Assembly: GCF_000022065.1 (NCBI RefSeq) | Contig: NC_011898.1 | Location: 1,914,501 to 1,978,500, forward strand | Direction: 5' to 3' | Origin: Ruminiclostridium cellulolyticum H10 | GTDB lineage: Bacteria; Bacillota; Clostridia; Acetivibrionales; DSM-1351 | DNA: 64,000 bases | Part shown: positions 25,419 to 34,356 of the stretch, in pieces | Position numbering within the stretch: the first letter of the stretch is position 1 | Layout: every line of letters begins with the position of its first letter | Position numbers and translations under genes: made by a program | Notes under the pieces: generated by a model | Seen by the model: only the letters and a program-made list of their open reading frames with translations | What the model was told of the DNA's origin: nothing | Database searches by the model: none

Positions 25419-25904
25419 CTACCCTCCACATCTTTCGACTCTCCCTTTTATTACATCAACCGTATGTACTAAAACGGGTAAGATTGTTTCTAGGCATTCC
25501 TCCACTGCTTTTGGACTTCCTGGAAGGTTTACGATGAGCGTATTTTTTCTGGTTCCAGCAACAGCTCGTGATAATATGGCATTTGGTGAATATTTTGAAG
25601 TTTCTATTCTCATTTTTTCGGGAATACCGATAATTTCTCTATCAATCACCTTATATGTAGCTTCGGGAGTAACATCTTTAGGGCTTATGCCAGTCCCGCC
25701 TGTTGTAAGAATAATATCCATAAATTTTTCATCTGCCAGCTTTTGTAAACATTCCACTATTGTATCTAATTCATCAGGAATTATAATCTGGCTGTCGACA
25801 AAGCCAATATCCTTTACCATTTCCGCAATAACTTTGTCACTGGTACTTTCCCTTTGGCCTCTTGATGCACTATCGGAAATTGTTACTACTGCTATTTTAA
25901 GCAT
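25419..25904 (-). CDS. mogA: MogA/MoaB-type molybdopterin adenylyltransferase
   Basis: 161-residue MoCF_biosynth domain protein, with LTTGGTGISPKDVTPEATY holding the nucleotide-binding motif. It adenylylates molybdopterin before MoeA inserts molybdate. Overlaps the end of the MOSC gene by 13 bases. MogA and MoaB cannot be separated by eye, so the symbol is a family call. Confidence 0.85.
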   Translation of the reverse strand: MLKIAVVTISDSASRGQRESTSDKVIAEMVKDIGFVDSQIIIPDELDTIVECLQKLADEKFMDIILTTGGTGISPKDVTPEATYKVIDREIIGIPEKMRIETSKYSPNAILSRAVAGTRKNTLIVNLPGSPKAVEECLETILPVLVHTVDVIKGRVERCGG

Positions 25905-26356
25905 CTTCTCACCCTTATTTCATCACCAATTTTTATATTGCCGGATTTTTCTACGATAGCAAATAAACCTTGCTTTGGCATTATGCAGCTACCAACTTTC
26001 TTAAATATCTCACACTTATCATGACATTCCTTACCTATTTTTGATATTTTTAACTCTACACTTTTACCAATCAATAGGTCGTCCCCAATTTTGAGTTTCG
26101 CTAAATCAATACCCTGTGTGGTAATATTTTCTGCATAATCACCAGGTTTTAGGGCTAAATCAATTTTATTATCTTGGTTTATATTGTTCTGTTTTAGAAT
26201 ATTTTCAATAGAAAGAAAACTAACTTGTCTTATATGATCTCCAGAATGGGCATCACCTTTAAACCCATGGTTCTCAATTGCTTCTATCTCTGTAACAGGA
26301 TACTTTGAGGTTCCTTTCTCTTTACTTATATTCAATGAATAAACCCTTCCAATCAA
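25892..26356 (-). CDS. MOSC-domain protein
   Basis: 154 residues, single MOSC (molybdenum cofactor sulfurase C-terminal) domain: GFKGDAHSGDHIRQVSFLS and PGDYAENITTQGIDL are family hallmarks, and Cys at about residue 112 in KIGKECHDKCEIF is the typical conserved site. Stand-alone MOSC proteins often sit next to mogA/moaC in clostridia and are thought to handle sulfur or metal for the cofactor. Exact reaction unknown. Confidence 0.88.
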   Translation of the reverse strand: MIGRVYSLNISKEKGTSKYPVTEIEAIENHGFKGDAHSGDHIRQVSFLSIENILKQNNINQDNKIDLALKPGDYAENITTQGIDLAKLKIGDDLLIGKSVELKISKIGKECHDKCEIFKKVGSCIMPKQGLFAIVEKSGNIKIGDEIRVRRCLK

Positions 26357-26472
26357 TTTAAATTGCCTCTCTTTCTTATTTTAAATATTTCTTATATATT
26401 GAAGTGTTTAGTAGTACGGCTAAATAAATTGTAAAGCAATTATAAATCTCATGTTATCTATAAAATTAACAT

Positions 26473-26958
26473 TCATCTACTTAAATTCTCTCTGAAAAAT
26501 TCACCACTTTTACCACCAGCCTTTTTAAGTAGCTTAATTTCTGAAATAATTATACTTTTATCTACCGCTTTACACATATCATAAATTGTCAATGCAGCAA
26601 TAGATGCAGCAGTTAATGCTTCCATTTCAACTCCAGTTTTAGAATACGCCCTGGCAAAAGTTTTAATAACAATCCGATTATTTTCAATCTGGAAATCTAA
26701 TTCTACTTTATCCAAAGGTATCTGATGGCACAGGGGAATTAGCATGCTTGTCTGTTTTGCAGCCATAATACCGGCACATTTTGACACGCTAAAAATATCT
26801 CCTTTTGCAATTTTATTTAATTTAACCAGCTCGAGAAGCTCTTCTGACATTTCTAGAGAAGCCTGTGCAGAGGCTTCTCTACAGGTAGGCTCTTTAAATG
26901 AAACATCTACCATTTTAGCTCTTCCTTCTGTATCCAAATGACTCAACTCTTCTATCAA
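26473..26958 (-). CDS. moaC: Cyclic pyranopterin monophosphate synthase MoaC
   Basis: 161 residues. With MoaA it converts GTP to cyclic pyranopterin monophosphate. Family motifs: MVDVS, AGIMAAKQTSMLIPLCHQIP, and TGVEMEALTAASIAALTIYDMCK. GGAGGG spans the end of moaA and favours the TTG at 26958 as start, 3 bases after the moaA stop. The two are clearly translationally coupled. Confidence 0.93.
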   Translation of the reverse strand: MIEELSHLDTEGRAKMVDVSFKEPTCREASAQASLEMSEELLELVKLNKIAKGDIFSVSKCAGIMAAKQTSMLIPLCHQIPLDKVELDFQIENNRIVIKTFARAYSKTGVEMEALTAASIAALTIYDMCKAVDKSIIISEIKLLKKAGGKSGEFFRENLSR

Positions 26959-26961
26959 ATT

Positions 26962-27951
26962 TCACCCTCCTATCCTCATCATTGAACAAAAATCCATTTG
27001 TTTATCCTCTACTGTCAAACTATGGCTTGCTGGTTTGCTTACAATTGCTCTGTATAAAAGTTTAGTAACCTCATCAATATCCGGCCCTTTTCTAAGACTA
27101 TCTTTAATATCAACACATTCCTGTGCATACAGGCACGAAAGCAGTCTCCCGTCTGACGTAAGTCTTATTCGGTTACAATCAGAGCAGAACTTACAGCTTA
27201 AGGGGCTAATAAACCCAATAGTTCCATTTGTACCGGGTATTACATAATATTTTGCCGGTCCGTTTCCATCCACGACTGCCGGTAAAAGACTATAAGCCTC
27301 ACTACATAAAAATCTCATTTCATCAGCAGATACAAACTTTTTTGCATACCCATCAAGACTATTTTTAGTTGGCATATATTCTATAAATTTAACAGTAATT
27401 CCAGTTTCTGTAGAGAAGCGAACAAAATCCAATATTTCATCAAAGTTAATATCCCTTATAATGACAGTGTTTACCTTAACCTGGGGAAATTCTAATTCCA
27501 TTGCTGTTTCTATCCCCGTTAGAACATCTTTAAGTTTTCCAATTTTTGTAATTTCCTTGTACTTATCTGAACATAATGAATCTAAACTTATATTTAATTT
27601 TTTAAGTCCTGCTTTCTTTAAATCGGATGCGTATTTTTTTAATAAAACTCCATTGGTGGTCATCGATATATCCGTTATTGAATCAATTTCTTTAATACAA
27701 GAAACTAAAGATACTATATCTTTTCTTAGTAATGGCTCCCCACCGGTTATTTTTATTTTCTTTATACCATGTGAAGACGCCACCTTAACAAAACTTACAA
27801 TTTCTTTTATGCTGAGCATATCTTCTTCCCTAGTTTGAAGAACGCCAAATTGGGGAATGCAGTATATACATCTTAAATTGCATCTATCAGTTACTGAAAT
27901 CCTTAGATAATCAATTTTGCGGCCATATTTATCAATTAGGATTTTCATCAC
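26962..27951 (-). CDS. moaA: GTP 3',8-cyclase MoaA (radical SAM)
   Basis: 329 residues. First step of molybdopterin synthesis. N-terminal radical-SAM cluster CNLRCIYC (residues about 24-31), second cluster CKFCSDCNRIRLTSDGRLLSC in the C-terminal part, and C-terminal Gly-Gly needed for activity. Start GTG or the following ATG: an AAGGGG overlaps closely. Upstream of moaC in one transcription unit. Confidence 0.94.
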   Translation of the reverse strand: MMKILIDKYGRKIDYLRISVTDRCNLRCIYCIPQFGVLQTREEDMLSIKEIVSFVKVASSHGIKKIKITGGEPLLRKDIVSLVSCIKEIDSITDISMTTNGVLLKKYASDLKKAGLKKLNISLDSLCSDKYKEITKIGKLKDVLTGIETAMELEFPQVKVNTVIIRDINFDEILDFVRFSTETGITVKFIEYMPTKNSLDGYAKKFVSADEMRFLCSEAYSLLPAVVDGNGPAKYYVIPGTNGTIGFISPLSCKFCSDCNRIRLTSDGRLLSCLYAQECVDIKDSLRKGPDIDEVTKLLYRAIVSKPASHSLTVEDKQMDFCSMMRIGG

Positions 27952-28027
27952 CCCTTTTACCTCAAGCTAACCTGTCACCCTAATATTACTTAATAGCAAG
28001 GTTAACTTTAAGCTTTGATAAATCTTT

Positions 28028-28534
28028 TCATAAAAATTTTTGAACAATAAAATCAGTAATTTTATCTATATCTTTAAAACGGAATAATTTGATGTTACTA
28101 AAACCTTCAGGTGGTTGGAAAGACTCTTCATCAACAAAATTATTAACTAATGCAATAAGGTTATTATCAGTGGAGGTTATAGGATTATCAAACCGTATAA
28201 CTTCTATTTTAGGCTTATCCATACTTTTATAACCTTCGGTTATAACGATATCAACGTCAGGAAACAACCATTCAGTTATTTCATCTAAGTTTTTTTCACA
28301 GTCGATATATTTAATCATGGCCATCTTTTCCATAGAAGTTATAACAACTGTATTTGCCCCGGCTCTAGCCATTCTCCAAGTATCTTTTCCTTTATGGTCA
28401 ATATCAAATTTATGAGCATCATGCTTTATTGTACCCACTTTATAACCCATTTTTTTTAAATTAGGAATTAGATTCTCTATTAAGGTAGTCTTTCCGCTAT
28501 TGCTCTTTCCAACTATTGAAACTATCGGTATCAT
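28028..28534 (-). CDS. mobB: Molybdopterin-guanine dinucleotide biosynthesis GTPase MobB
   Basis: 168 residues, P-loop GKSNSGKTTL at residues 9-18, then GTIKHDAHKFDIDHKGKDTW, the MobB signature. Thought to assist MobA. Lies just after moeA (12-bp gap) on the same strand. Confidence 0.9.
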   Translation of the reverse strand: MIPIVSIVGKSNSGKTTLIENLIPNLKKMGYKVGTIKHDAHKFDIDHKGKDTWRMARAGANTVVITSMEKMAMIKYIDCEKNLDEITEWLFPDVDIVITEGYKSMDKPKIEVIRFDNPITSTDNNLIALVNNFVDEESFQPPEGFSNIKLFRFKDIDKITDFIVQKFL

Positions 28535-28546
28535 TATTATTATTCC

Positions 28547-29755
28547 CTATTCATCTAATAATTGTACTAAAACTTGTTCACCACTTTTAACTTGAGGAGT
28601 ATCTTCGGGCACAACTATCAAGCAATTGGATTGCAGCATTGAATTAAGTGCACCTGAACTCTGAATTCCAACAGGTTTTGTAAAATATGATCCGTCCCTG
28701 TAACAAATATTCCCCATAAAATAATGTCTTCGCCCTGGGGTTATAGCTATGTCTCTTTCTAAAACTGCATATTGTTCTCTAACTGGGTTGTCTACTCGTC
28801 CCTGCATTTTACACATAGCAGGTAAAACAAACTCCCTGAAGGTCACTAATGTAGAAATTGGATTGCCTGGCAATCCAAATACCAATGTATTTCCCTTAAC
28901 TCCAAAAAGTATGGGCTTACCAGGTTTAATAGCAACCTTCCAGAATTTTATACTAACACCCTTTTCTATTAGTACTTCTTTTACAAAATCATAATCTCCG
29001 ACAGATACTCCTCCAGAAATTACAAGTATGTCTGAATTTAAGCCGTTTTCAATACTTCTAATTATTGCATCTTTATTGTCCTTAGCAATGCCTAAACTTA
29101 TAGGTATACCCCCATACTTGATGACATTTGCATATAAAGTATAGCTATTAATATCTCTTATTTTACCTGGTGATAATTCCTCTCCTACATCAACCACCTC
29201 GTCCCCGGTAGCTAGTATACTCACACTAGGTAGTTTGGAAACACTAATAGTACGAAGATTCTGTGCAGCAAGCATTCCTATATCAGCTGGAGATAACTTT
29301 TTACCTTTCTTAAGTACTAACTTTCCATGTGCTAAATCTTCACCTTTGTATCTGATATTTTCTTTGTCTTTTACGCCGCGAAACACTTTTATCAGTGCAC
29401 CTTCTGCCTTCGTATACTCAATTGGAACGACTGCGTCGGCTCCTTGAGGAATGGGAGCACCAGTCATTATTTTTATAGCCTTTCCATTCATTAATATGCC
29501 ACTATAAGTATATCCTGCGGGAATTTCTCCAATTACCTCCAGACTTATAGGCTGATCAAAGGATGCTCCTTTAAGTTCGGATGAAATAACTGCATATCCA
29601 TCCATAGCTGAATTATTAAAGGTAGGCAAGTCGATATCTGAATATAAATCACATGCCAGAATTCTATTTAACGAAGATGTTATGTCTACTACTTCTGAAT
29701 CTTTTTTTACTACACTCTCCAACACAAGGTCTCTTGCCTGTTCAATCCCCAACAT
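28547..29755 (-). CDS. moeA: Molybdopterin molybdenumtransferase MoeA
   Basis: 402 residues. Inserts molybdate into adenylylated molybdopterin. Motifs: PTFNNSAMDGYAV near the N-terminus, MTGAPIPQGADAVVP, SGGVSVGDYDFV and FGLPGNPISTLVTF. A GGAGG inside the first codons of the longer frame makes the ATG at 29755 (MLGIEQAR) the start. Follows the ETF alpha gene after about 36 bp, so the molybdenum genes may be co-transcribed with the ETF pair. Confidence 0.93.
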   Translation of the reverse strand: MLGIEQARDLVLESVVKKDSEVVDITSSLNRILACDLYSDIDLPTFNNSAMDGYAVISSELKGASFDQPISLEVIGEIPAGYTYSGILMNGKAIKIMTGAPIPQGADAVVPIEYTKAEGALIKVFRGVKDKENIRYKGEDLAHGKLVLKKGKKLSPADIGMLAAQNLRTISVSKLPSVSILATGDEVVDVGEELSPGKIRDINSYTLYANVIKYGGIPISLGIAKDNKDAIIRSIENGLNSDILVISGGVSVGDYDFVKEVLIEKGVSIKFWKVAIKPGKPILFGVKGNTLVFGLPGNPISTLVTFREFVLPAMCKMQGRVDNPVREQYAVLERDIAITPGRRHYFMGNICYRDGSYFTKPVGIQSSGALNSMLQSNCLIVVPEDTPQVKSGEQVLVQLLDE

Positions 29756-29791
29756 ATAAACCTCCATTAGACATCAAAACATCCAAGCCAA

Positions 29792-30991
29792 TTATGTATT
29801 TGCTTTTTTGTTTTTCACTTCCTTTATAAGTGCCGGAATAATGTGCTCTATTTCCCCAACCATACCCAAGTTTGCAACTTTAAATATTGGTGCATTGGGG
29901 TCTTTATTAATTGCAATTATATATTTAGCTGACATCATACCCGCTAAATGCTGTATAGCACCTGAGATCCCGCAAGCAAAATAAATTTTGGGCCTTACAT
30001 TTATACCTGTTTGCCCAATCTGATGACTATATTCAATCCATCCAGCATCCACTAATGCCCTTGACGAACCAACTGCCGCCCCCAAACAATCCGCAAACTC
30101 TCTTATTAGTTCAAGATTCTGAGGTTTCTGAATGCCTCTGCCAGCTGATACAATAATATCTGCATCCGCCAAATTAACTCGTTGGACTTTATTTTTAATA
30201 CTATCTATTTTTTTAATTTTTAAGTTCGGAGAAATGGTAACATTGGGTTTTATAATTTGTCCAATCTTGCTAAAATCAGGCTCAATAGGGTTCATAACCT
30301 TAGACCTCACAGTACACATTTGCGGTCTGTGATTTGGACAAATTATGGTAGCCATTAGATTTCCGCTAAAAGCCGGTCTTGTTTGCTTTAGCAACCTTTT
30401 TTCAGCATCAATCTCTAAACAAGTACAATCGGCAGTAAGACCTGTATTCAACCTTGATGCTACACGTGCTGCTAATGAACGTCCGTATGTAGTTGCACCT
30501 ACTAGGAAAATTTCAGGTTTACTTTGAAGTATCACTTGTACAACTATATCTGTATACAGTTCATCATTAAAACACTCTAAAAGTGGGTGGTCTATTTGAA
30601 AAACATCATCTGCACCAAATGCAAAAAGTTCTCTTACCACTTTATCAGTATTATTCCCAAGTAATACTACTGATACTTTGGTGCCCAATTGTCTGGCTAA
30701 CCGATTGCCCTCACCTAATAACTCATAAACAACACTCGATACCTTTCCATCTCTTTGTTCTCCGAATATTAATATACCGTTGTACTCATCAATATTAAAT
30801 TTGCTTTTTGTAAAGTTCTCATTATAACTTATTGCACTAAAACTACATTTAGGGATACAAATTCCACATAATGTACAGGTATTATCTATATAAACTACAT
30901 TTTTATCATTCTTTATTGCATTACAAGGGCATACATTTATACATTGCAAACACTTAACACATTTATCAGATAAAATTTGTAACTCTGCCAT
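29792..30991 (-). CDS. etfA: Electron transfer flavoprotein alpha subunit with N-terminal 2[4Fe-4S] domain
   Basis: 399 residues. Residues 1-60 hold two ferredoxin motifs (CVKCLQCINVCP and CTLCGICIPKCS). The rest is ETF alpha, with the FAD-binding end QIGQTGINVRPKIYFACGIS and DPNAPIFKVANLGMVG. The ferredoxin-fused form is found in FixB-like and electron-bifurcating ETFs that pass electrons to low-potential acceptors. Immediately downstream of etfB and close to nitrogenase-like genes, it is a reasonable electron donor to the NifH-like protein, directly or through ferredoxin. The acyl-CoA dehydrogenase at 46384 is another possible partner. Confidence 0.92.
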   Translation of the reverse strand: MAELQILSDKCVKCLQCINVCPCNAIKNDKNVVYIDNTCTLCGICIPKCSFSAISYNENFTKSKFNIDEYNGILIFGEQRDGKVSSVVYELLGEGNRLARQLGTKVSVVLLGNNTDKVVRELFAFGADDVFQIDHPLLECFNDELYTDIVVQVILQSKPEIFLVGATTYGRSLAARVASRLNTGLTADCTCLEIDAEKRLLKQTRPAFSGNLMATIICPNHRPQMCTVRSKVMNPIEPDFSKIGQIIKPNVTISPNLKIKKIDSIKNKVQRVNLADADIIVSAGRGIQKPQNLELIREFADCLGAAVGSSRALVDAGWIEYSHQIGQTGINVRPKIYFACGISGAIQHLAGMMSAKYIIAINKDPNAPIFKVANLGMVGEIEHIIPALIKEVKNKKANT

Positions 30992-31067
30992 TTAAAACAC
31001 TCCAACCTATTAATTCTTGCCAGAATAATCAACATATATTTCACTAACTACCGAAAGTTTCTTACTC

Positions 31068-31859
31068 TCAACCCTTCTTGTAAATAATTTTCATAAGTTT
31101 ATCGATAACTATCTTTGCCTGCTCTTCAGGTTCTCCGTTAAGTATTTCATTTTCAATCTCATGATTAGGTGAAAATGTGTCTACAACATAGGTAGGTGAA
31201 CCAGCGATTCCACATAAGGTATTATCAATATTGATATCATTAGCTGTCCAGATGGGAATTTCAGCTTGCATAGCTTTTCTTAAACCGAATAAGGAAGGAA
31301 GTCTAGGTTCATTGATCTCCTTTACAACTGTTATCAGTCCAGGTAGACGCATTTCAACAACTTCATATCCATCTTCTATAAGTCTGTAACATTTTATACA
31401 ATCCTTTGATATTTCTTCAATTTTACTTACACATGTTACATGTGGTATTTCAAGTTTTTCAGCAAGGCTCGGACCTACTTGAGCAGTATCTCCGTCCGTT
31501 GATTGTCTTCCACAAATAATTAAATCATAACTACTAATTTTGCGTATTCCGGCCGCTAAGGTATAGGAAGTAGCAAGCGTATCAGCACCAGCAAAAGCTT
31601 TATCACTTAATAGAACTGCGTTGTCTACCCCAATTGCTATTACTTCTCTTAGTAATTCTTCTGCTTGTGGTATCCCCATACTAATTGCAGTTACATTACC
31701 ACCTAATGCTTCTCTCAATCTAATAGCTTCTTCTACCGCATAAAGATCGAACGGATTAATAATGCTATTGTTACCTTCACGAATAATAGTGTTGGTATCT
31801 TTATTTATTTTTACATTTGTAGTTTCCGGCACTTGTTTAACACAAACGATAATATCCAA
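31068..31859 (-). CDS. etfB: Electron transfer flavoprotein beta subunit
   Basis: 263 residues from TTG 31859 (LDIIVCVKQVPETTNVKIN), the usual ETF beta start; the longer frame adds 26 unrelated residues. GGAG lies 10 bases upstream. Motifs: ADTLATSYTLAAGI, LIICGRQSTDGDTAQVGP (nucleotide site) and LPGLITVVKEINEPRLPS, the recognition-loop region. Forms a heterodimer with the next gene product. Bifurcating ETFs carry a second FAD in beta; I cannot confirm that from sequence alone. Confidence 0.9.
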   Translation of the reverse strand: MDIIVCVKQVPETTNVKINKDTNTIIREGNNSIINPFDLYAVEEAIRLREALGGNVTAISMGIPQAEELLREVIAIGVDNAVLLSDKAFAGADTLATSYTLAAGIRKISSYDLIICGRQSTDGDTAQVGPSLAEKLEIPHVTCVSKIEEISKDCIKCYRLIEDGYEVVEMRLPGLITVVKEINEPRLPSLFGLRKAMQAEIPIWTANDINIDNTLCGIAGSPTYVVDTFSPNHEIENEILNGEPEEQAKIVIDKLMKIIYKKG

Positions 31860-31977
31860 TACAAACCAACTCCATTTTAATACATACTTTACACTAATTA
31901 GCAATACACACAACTTCATAAACAATTTTATCTGCACAAATTAAATAATTTGCCCATGTATTTCTAAAATAAAGATA

Positions 31978-32430
31978 TCACCCTTTATTACAGCAAACAC
32001 TTTTTGTTATGGCATCTGCTATCAGTTCAAGACTCTCAATAGCTTGTGCACGCTTGTCCTGTGGAATATTTTCGTATACCTTCTTAAAGTAATTGTTCAT
32101 TGTAAGTTCTATTTCGTCAAACATTTTCTTACCATTTTCAGTTAATGATATAGTAACATACCTTCTATCGTTTGGATCAAGCTCTCTATTAGCTAAACCT
32201 TTATTAACAATATTATTAACATTTCTACTCATTGTGCTATTATCAACATTTAATTTTTCTGCCAGTTCATTTAGTGAAATATTGCAAGCCCGACCAATTT
32301 CTGTAATTGCATGGCATTGTGTAAAAGATACTCCACAGCATGAAGATTTCATTTCATTTAGTATTCCTAGTTTTGCTTCAATTTGTCTTATAAGTTCTCT
32401 TAGCTCTTTTTCATTATTTGATATAATCAT
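31978..32430 (-). CDS. MarR-family regulator with cysteine-rich ends
   Basis: 150 residues. Winged-helix MarR fold: SLNELAEKLNVDNSTMSRNV is the recognition region and DPNDRRYVTISLTENGKKMF the wing. Unusual cysteines: MKSSCCGVSFTQCHAI near residue 30 and VCCNKG at the C-terminus, suggesting thiol, metal or redox sensing. GGAGAGG precedes the ATG. It sits between the NifB-like gene and the ETF pair, so it is the only obvious local regulator of the biosynthetic run. Confidence 0.88.
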   Translation of the reverse strand: MIISNNEKELRELIRQIEAKLGILNEMKSSCCGVSFTQCHAITEIGRACNISLNELAEKLNVDNSTMSRNVNNIVNKGLANRELDPNDRRYVTISLTENGKKMFDEIELTMNNYFKKVYENIPQDKRAQAIESLELIADAITKSVCCNKG

Positions 32431-32480
32431 ATAAATCCTCTCCTAAACCACAATGTATTTTCAAGTAGTCGTAAAAACTA

Positions 32481-33290
32481 CTATAAGTGTATTCTTCCTC
32501 TTGCATCAGAACGGCACCTTTGACAACTCTGTTTAAACTTTACTTTAGGATACCTATTTTCAAGGTCTTTCTTAATCTCACAAAAATCACTATGTGTTAA
32601 AGGCTCAATCGTTCCAAACTCAGTTCCACTTACAGAAAGCAAGGGGATAATATTTATTATATCAATTTTAAACTTGCAAAGGAATTGTATTAATTCATCA
32701 ATTTCTTTATCGTTAATTCCTGGTATAAAAACAATATTTATTTTAATTTTTAAACCCTTAATACTACTAAGAATATCCAATGCAGACTTTTGTAATCTCA
32801 AAATGAGTTGTGCTGCACTTTCTCCTTCGTAGTATTCATCACGATAATAAATATATTTGTATATTTTACTTAGGGTATTTACATTTATAGAATTAATGGT
32901 GAGAGTAATATAATCTATACCAGCTTCTTTTATCTTATCAGCACAGTCTTCTACCCCAAACCCATTTGTACAGATGCATTTTTTGAAATCAGGATAATTT
33001 TCACTTACAATTTCCAATGCAGAAAAAATATCGTCTGGATTTGCAAGCGGGTCACCCGGTCCAGCTATTCCAATAATCTTACAATCATTATATAATTCTA
33101 TGCTTTCATTAACATAAGTAACTACATCGCTGACATCTAATAATTTATCGGTAACACCAGGTCTTATATCGCATTTTGAGAACGCCATCTTGCAATAATT
33201 ACATTTAGTATTACACTTTTTTGCTATGGGGAGATGAATTCGACATCCTGATTCAGTTTCATCAAAGCAAGGGTGAAGAATCTTAACCAT
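32481..33290 (-). CDS. NifB-like radical SAM protein (no NifX domain)
   Basis: 269 residues. N-terminus HPCFDE...RIHLPIAKKCNTKCNYC is the NifB signature, with the radical-SAM CX3CX2C at residues 26, 30 and 33. GIAGPGDPLANPD is the SAM-binding GGE-type region. The C-terminus CQRCRSDARGR corresponds to the NifB CxxCRxDAxG motif. Length fits minimal, NifX-less NifB, which builds the carbide-containing Fe-S core (NifB-co) of nitrogenase cofactors. Near the nitrogenase-like genes, it implies that this reductase has a complex Fe-S cofactor. ATG 33290 chosen over the TTG six codons earlier. A weak TTGTAA/TATAGT promoter may lie at about 33313-33340. Confidence 0.82.
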   Translation of the reverse strand: MVKILHPCFDETESGCRIHLPIAKKCNTKCNYCKMAFSKCDIRPGVTDKLLDVSDVVTYVNESIELYNDCKIIGIAGPGDPLANPDDIFSALEIVSENYPDFKKCICTNGFGVEDCADKIKEAGIDYITLTINSINVNTLSKIYKYIYYRDEYYEGESAAQLILRLQKSALDILSSIKGLKIKINIVFIPGINDKEIDELIQFLCKFKIDIINIIPLLSVSGTEFGTIEPLTHSDFCEIKKDLENRYPKVKFKQSCQRCRSDARGRIHL

Positions 33291-33370
33291 GTATATACCT
33301 GCTTTCAAATAGTAATTTGACTATAAATAGAAAAACAATTGTTACAAAAGCACAATTTAACCTCTTAAAT

Positions 33371-33428
33371 AAATAGTTAATAAGATAGATGATCGAGAAA
33401 TTATTAATCATCATCCTATTAACTATTT
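33371..33428. other. Stem-loop between DapA-like and NifB-like genes
   Basis: Perfect 12-bp arms AAATAGTTAATA (33371-33382) and TATTAACTATTT (33417-33428), with further inner pairing GATGAT/ATCATC. No T-run on the minus strand. May be a processing or partial termination signal splitting the long operon. Confidence 0.45.
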
Positions 33429-33464
33429 GTGATAAGTCCTGATGCAATATTTATATAAATTTAC

Positions 33465-34343
33465 CTATATTATTGATAAGTCTTTTAAAACCTGTTCCAT
33501 TTTTTTCTGATTCGGCTCACTCAATGGAGTAAGCGGCAATTTTAATTCATTTGGTATCTGACCCATTTTATACAAAGCATAATTAACGGGAATCGGATTT
33601 GATTCGAGAGAGAGTGCCTGATAAAGAGGCAACATTTTAGTATTCAGATCAATAGCTGTCTTTAAATCACCCTTTTCCACACTATCATATAATGCAACTA
33701 ATTCCTTTGGCATTATGTTTCCGATTACGGAAATTACACCTTTTCCTCCAACTGAAAGCAATGGCAAAAACGTTGAATCATTGCCTGATAATACACTAAA
33801 GTTTGGCTTTGTTTGAGATACCATAATGCTTACTTTTTCCATGTCGGAGGATGCTTCTTTTATACCAATATATCTTTCTAATGCAGATAATCTAACAACT
33901 GTCTCTACACTAATATCTACAACAGTCCTACCAGGTACATTATATATAATTAATGGAATATTCTTAGTTTCATCATGAATAGCTTTAAAATGAAGGAATA
34001 ACCCTTCTTGAGTTGGCTTTACATAATAAGGCACAACAGACAAAGAAGCATCAACTCCAATTTTTTCTGCTTCCTTTGTTAAATAGATAGCTTCATGAGT
34101 TGAATTTGCTCCAGAGTTTGCTATTACTTGTATCCTTTTATTCACTATTTCCTTAGAAAGTTTAAATAGGTGAATATGCTCTTCCATTGTAAGCATGGAA
34201 GATTCTCCTGTACTTCCGCAAACAACAATCCCAGCTATTCCAGACGAAATTAAATTTTCCAAGTATTCCTCATATATTTTTTCAGCTATCTTTCCATTGT
34301 CAAATGGAGTAACAACAGCTACATATACGCCTTCTAACCTCAT
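33465..34343 (-). CDS. DapA-family aldolase/lyase (dihydrodipicolinate synthase-like)
   Basis: 292 residues, TIM-barrel class I aldolase. Schiff-base lysine in IGIKEASSDMEK, catalytic tyrosine and arginine in IIYNVPGRT, substrate loop GSTGESSML (housekeeping DapA usually has GTTGE). DapA joins pyruvate and aspartate semialdehyde, but relatives act on many 2-oxo acids. Adjacent to a class III aminotransferase inside a biosynthetic locus, a specialised aldol reaction is more likely than lysine supply; this is inference. Starts 14 bp after the aminotransferase stop. Confidence 0.85.
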   Translation of the reverse strand: MRLEGVYVAVVTPFDNGKIAEKIYEEYLENLISSGIAGIVVCGSTGESSMLTMEEHIHLFKLSKEIVNKRIQVIANSGANSTHEAIYLTKEAEKIGVDASLSVVPYYVKPTQEGLFLHFKAIHDETKNIPLIIYNVPGRTVVDISVETVVRLSALERYIGIKEASSDMEKVSIMVSQTKPNFSVLSGNDSTFLPLLSVGGKGVISVIGNIMPKELVALYDSVEKGDLKTAIDLNTKMLPLYQALSLESNPIPVNYALYKMGQIPNELKLPLTPLSEPNQKKMEQVLKDLSII

Positions 34344-34356
34344 TTTGACACCTCTT

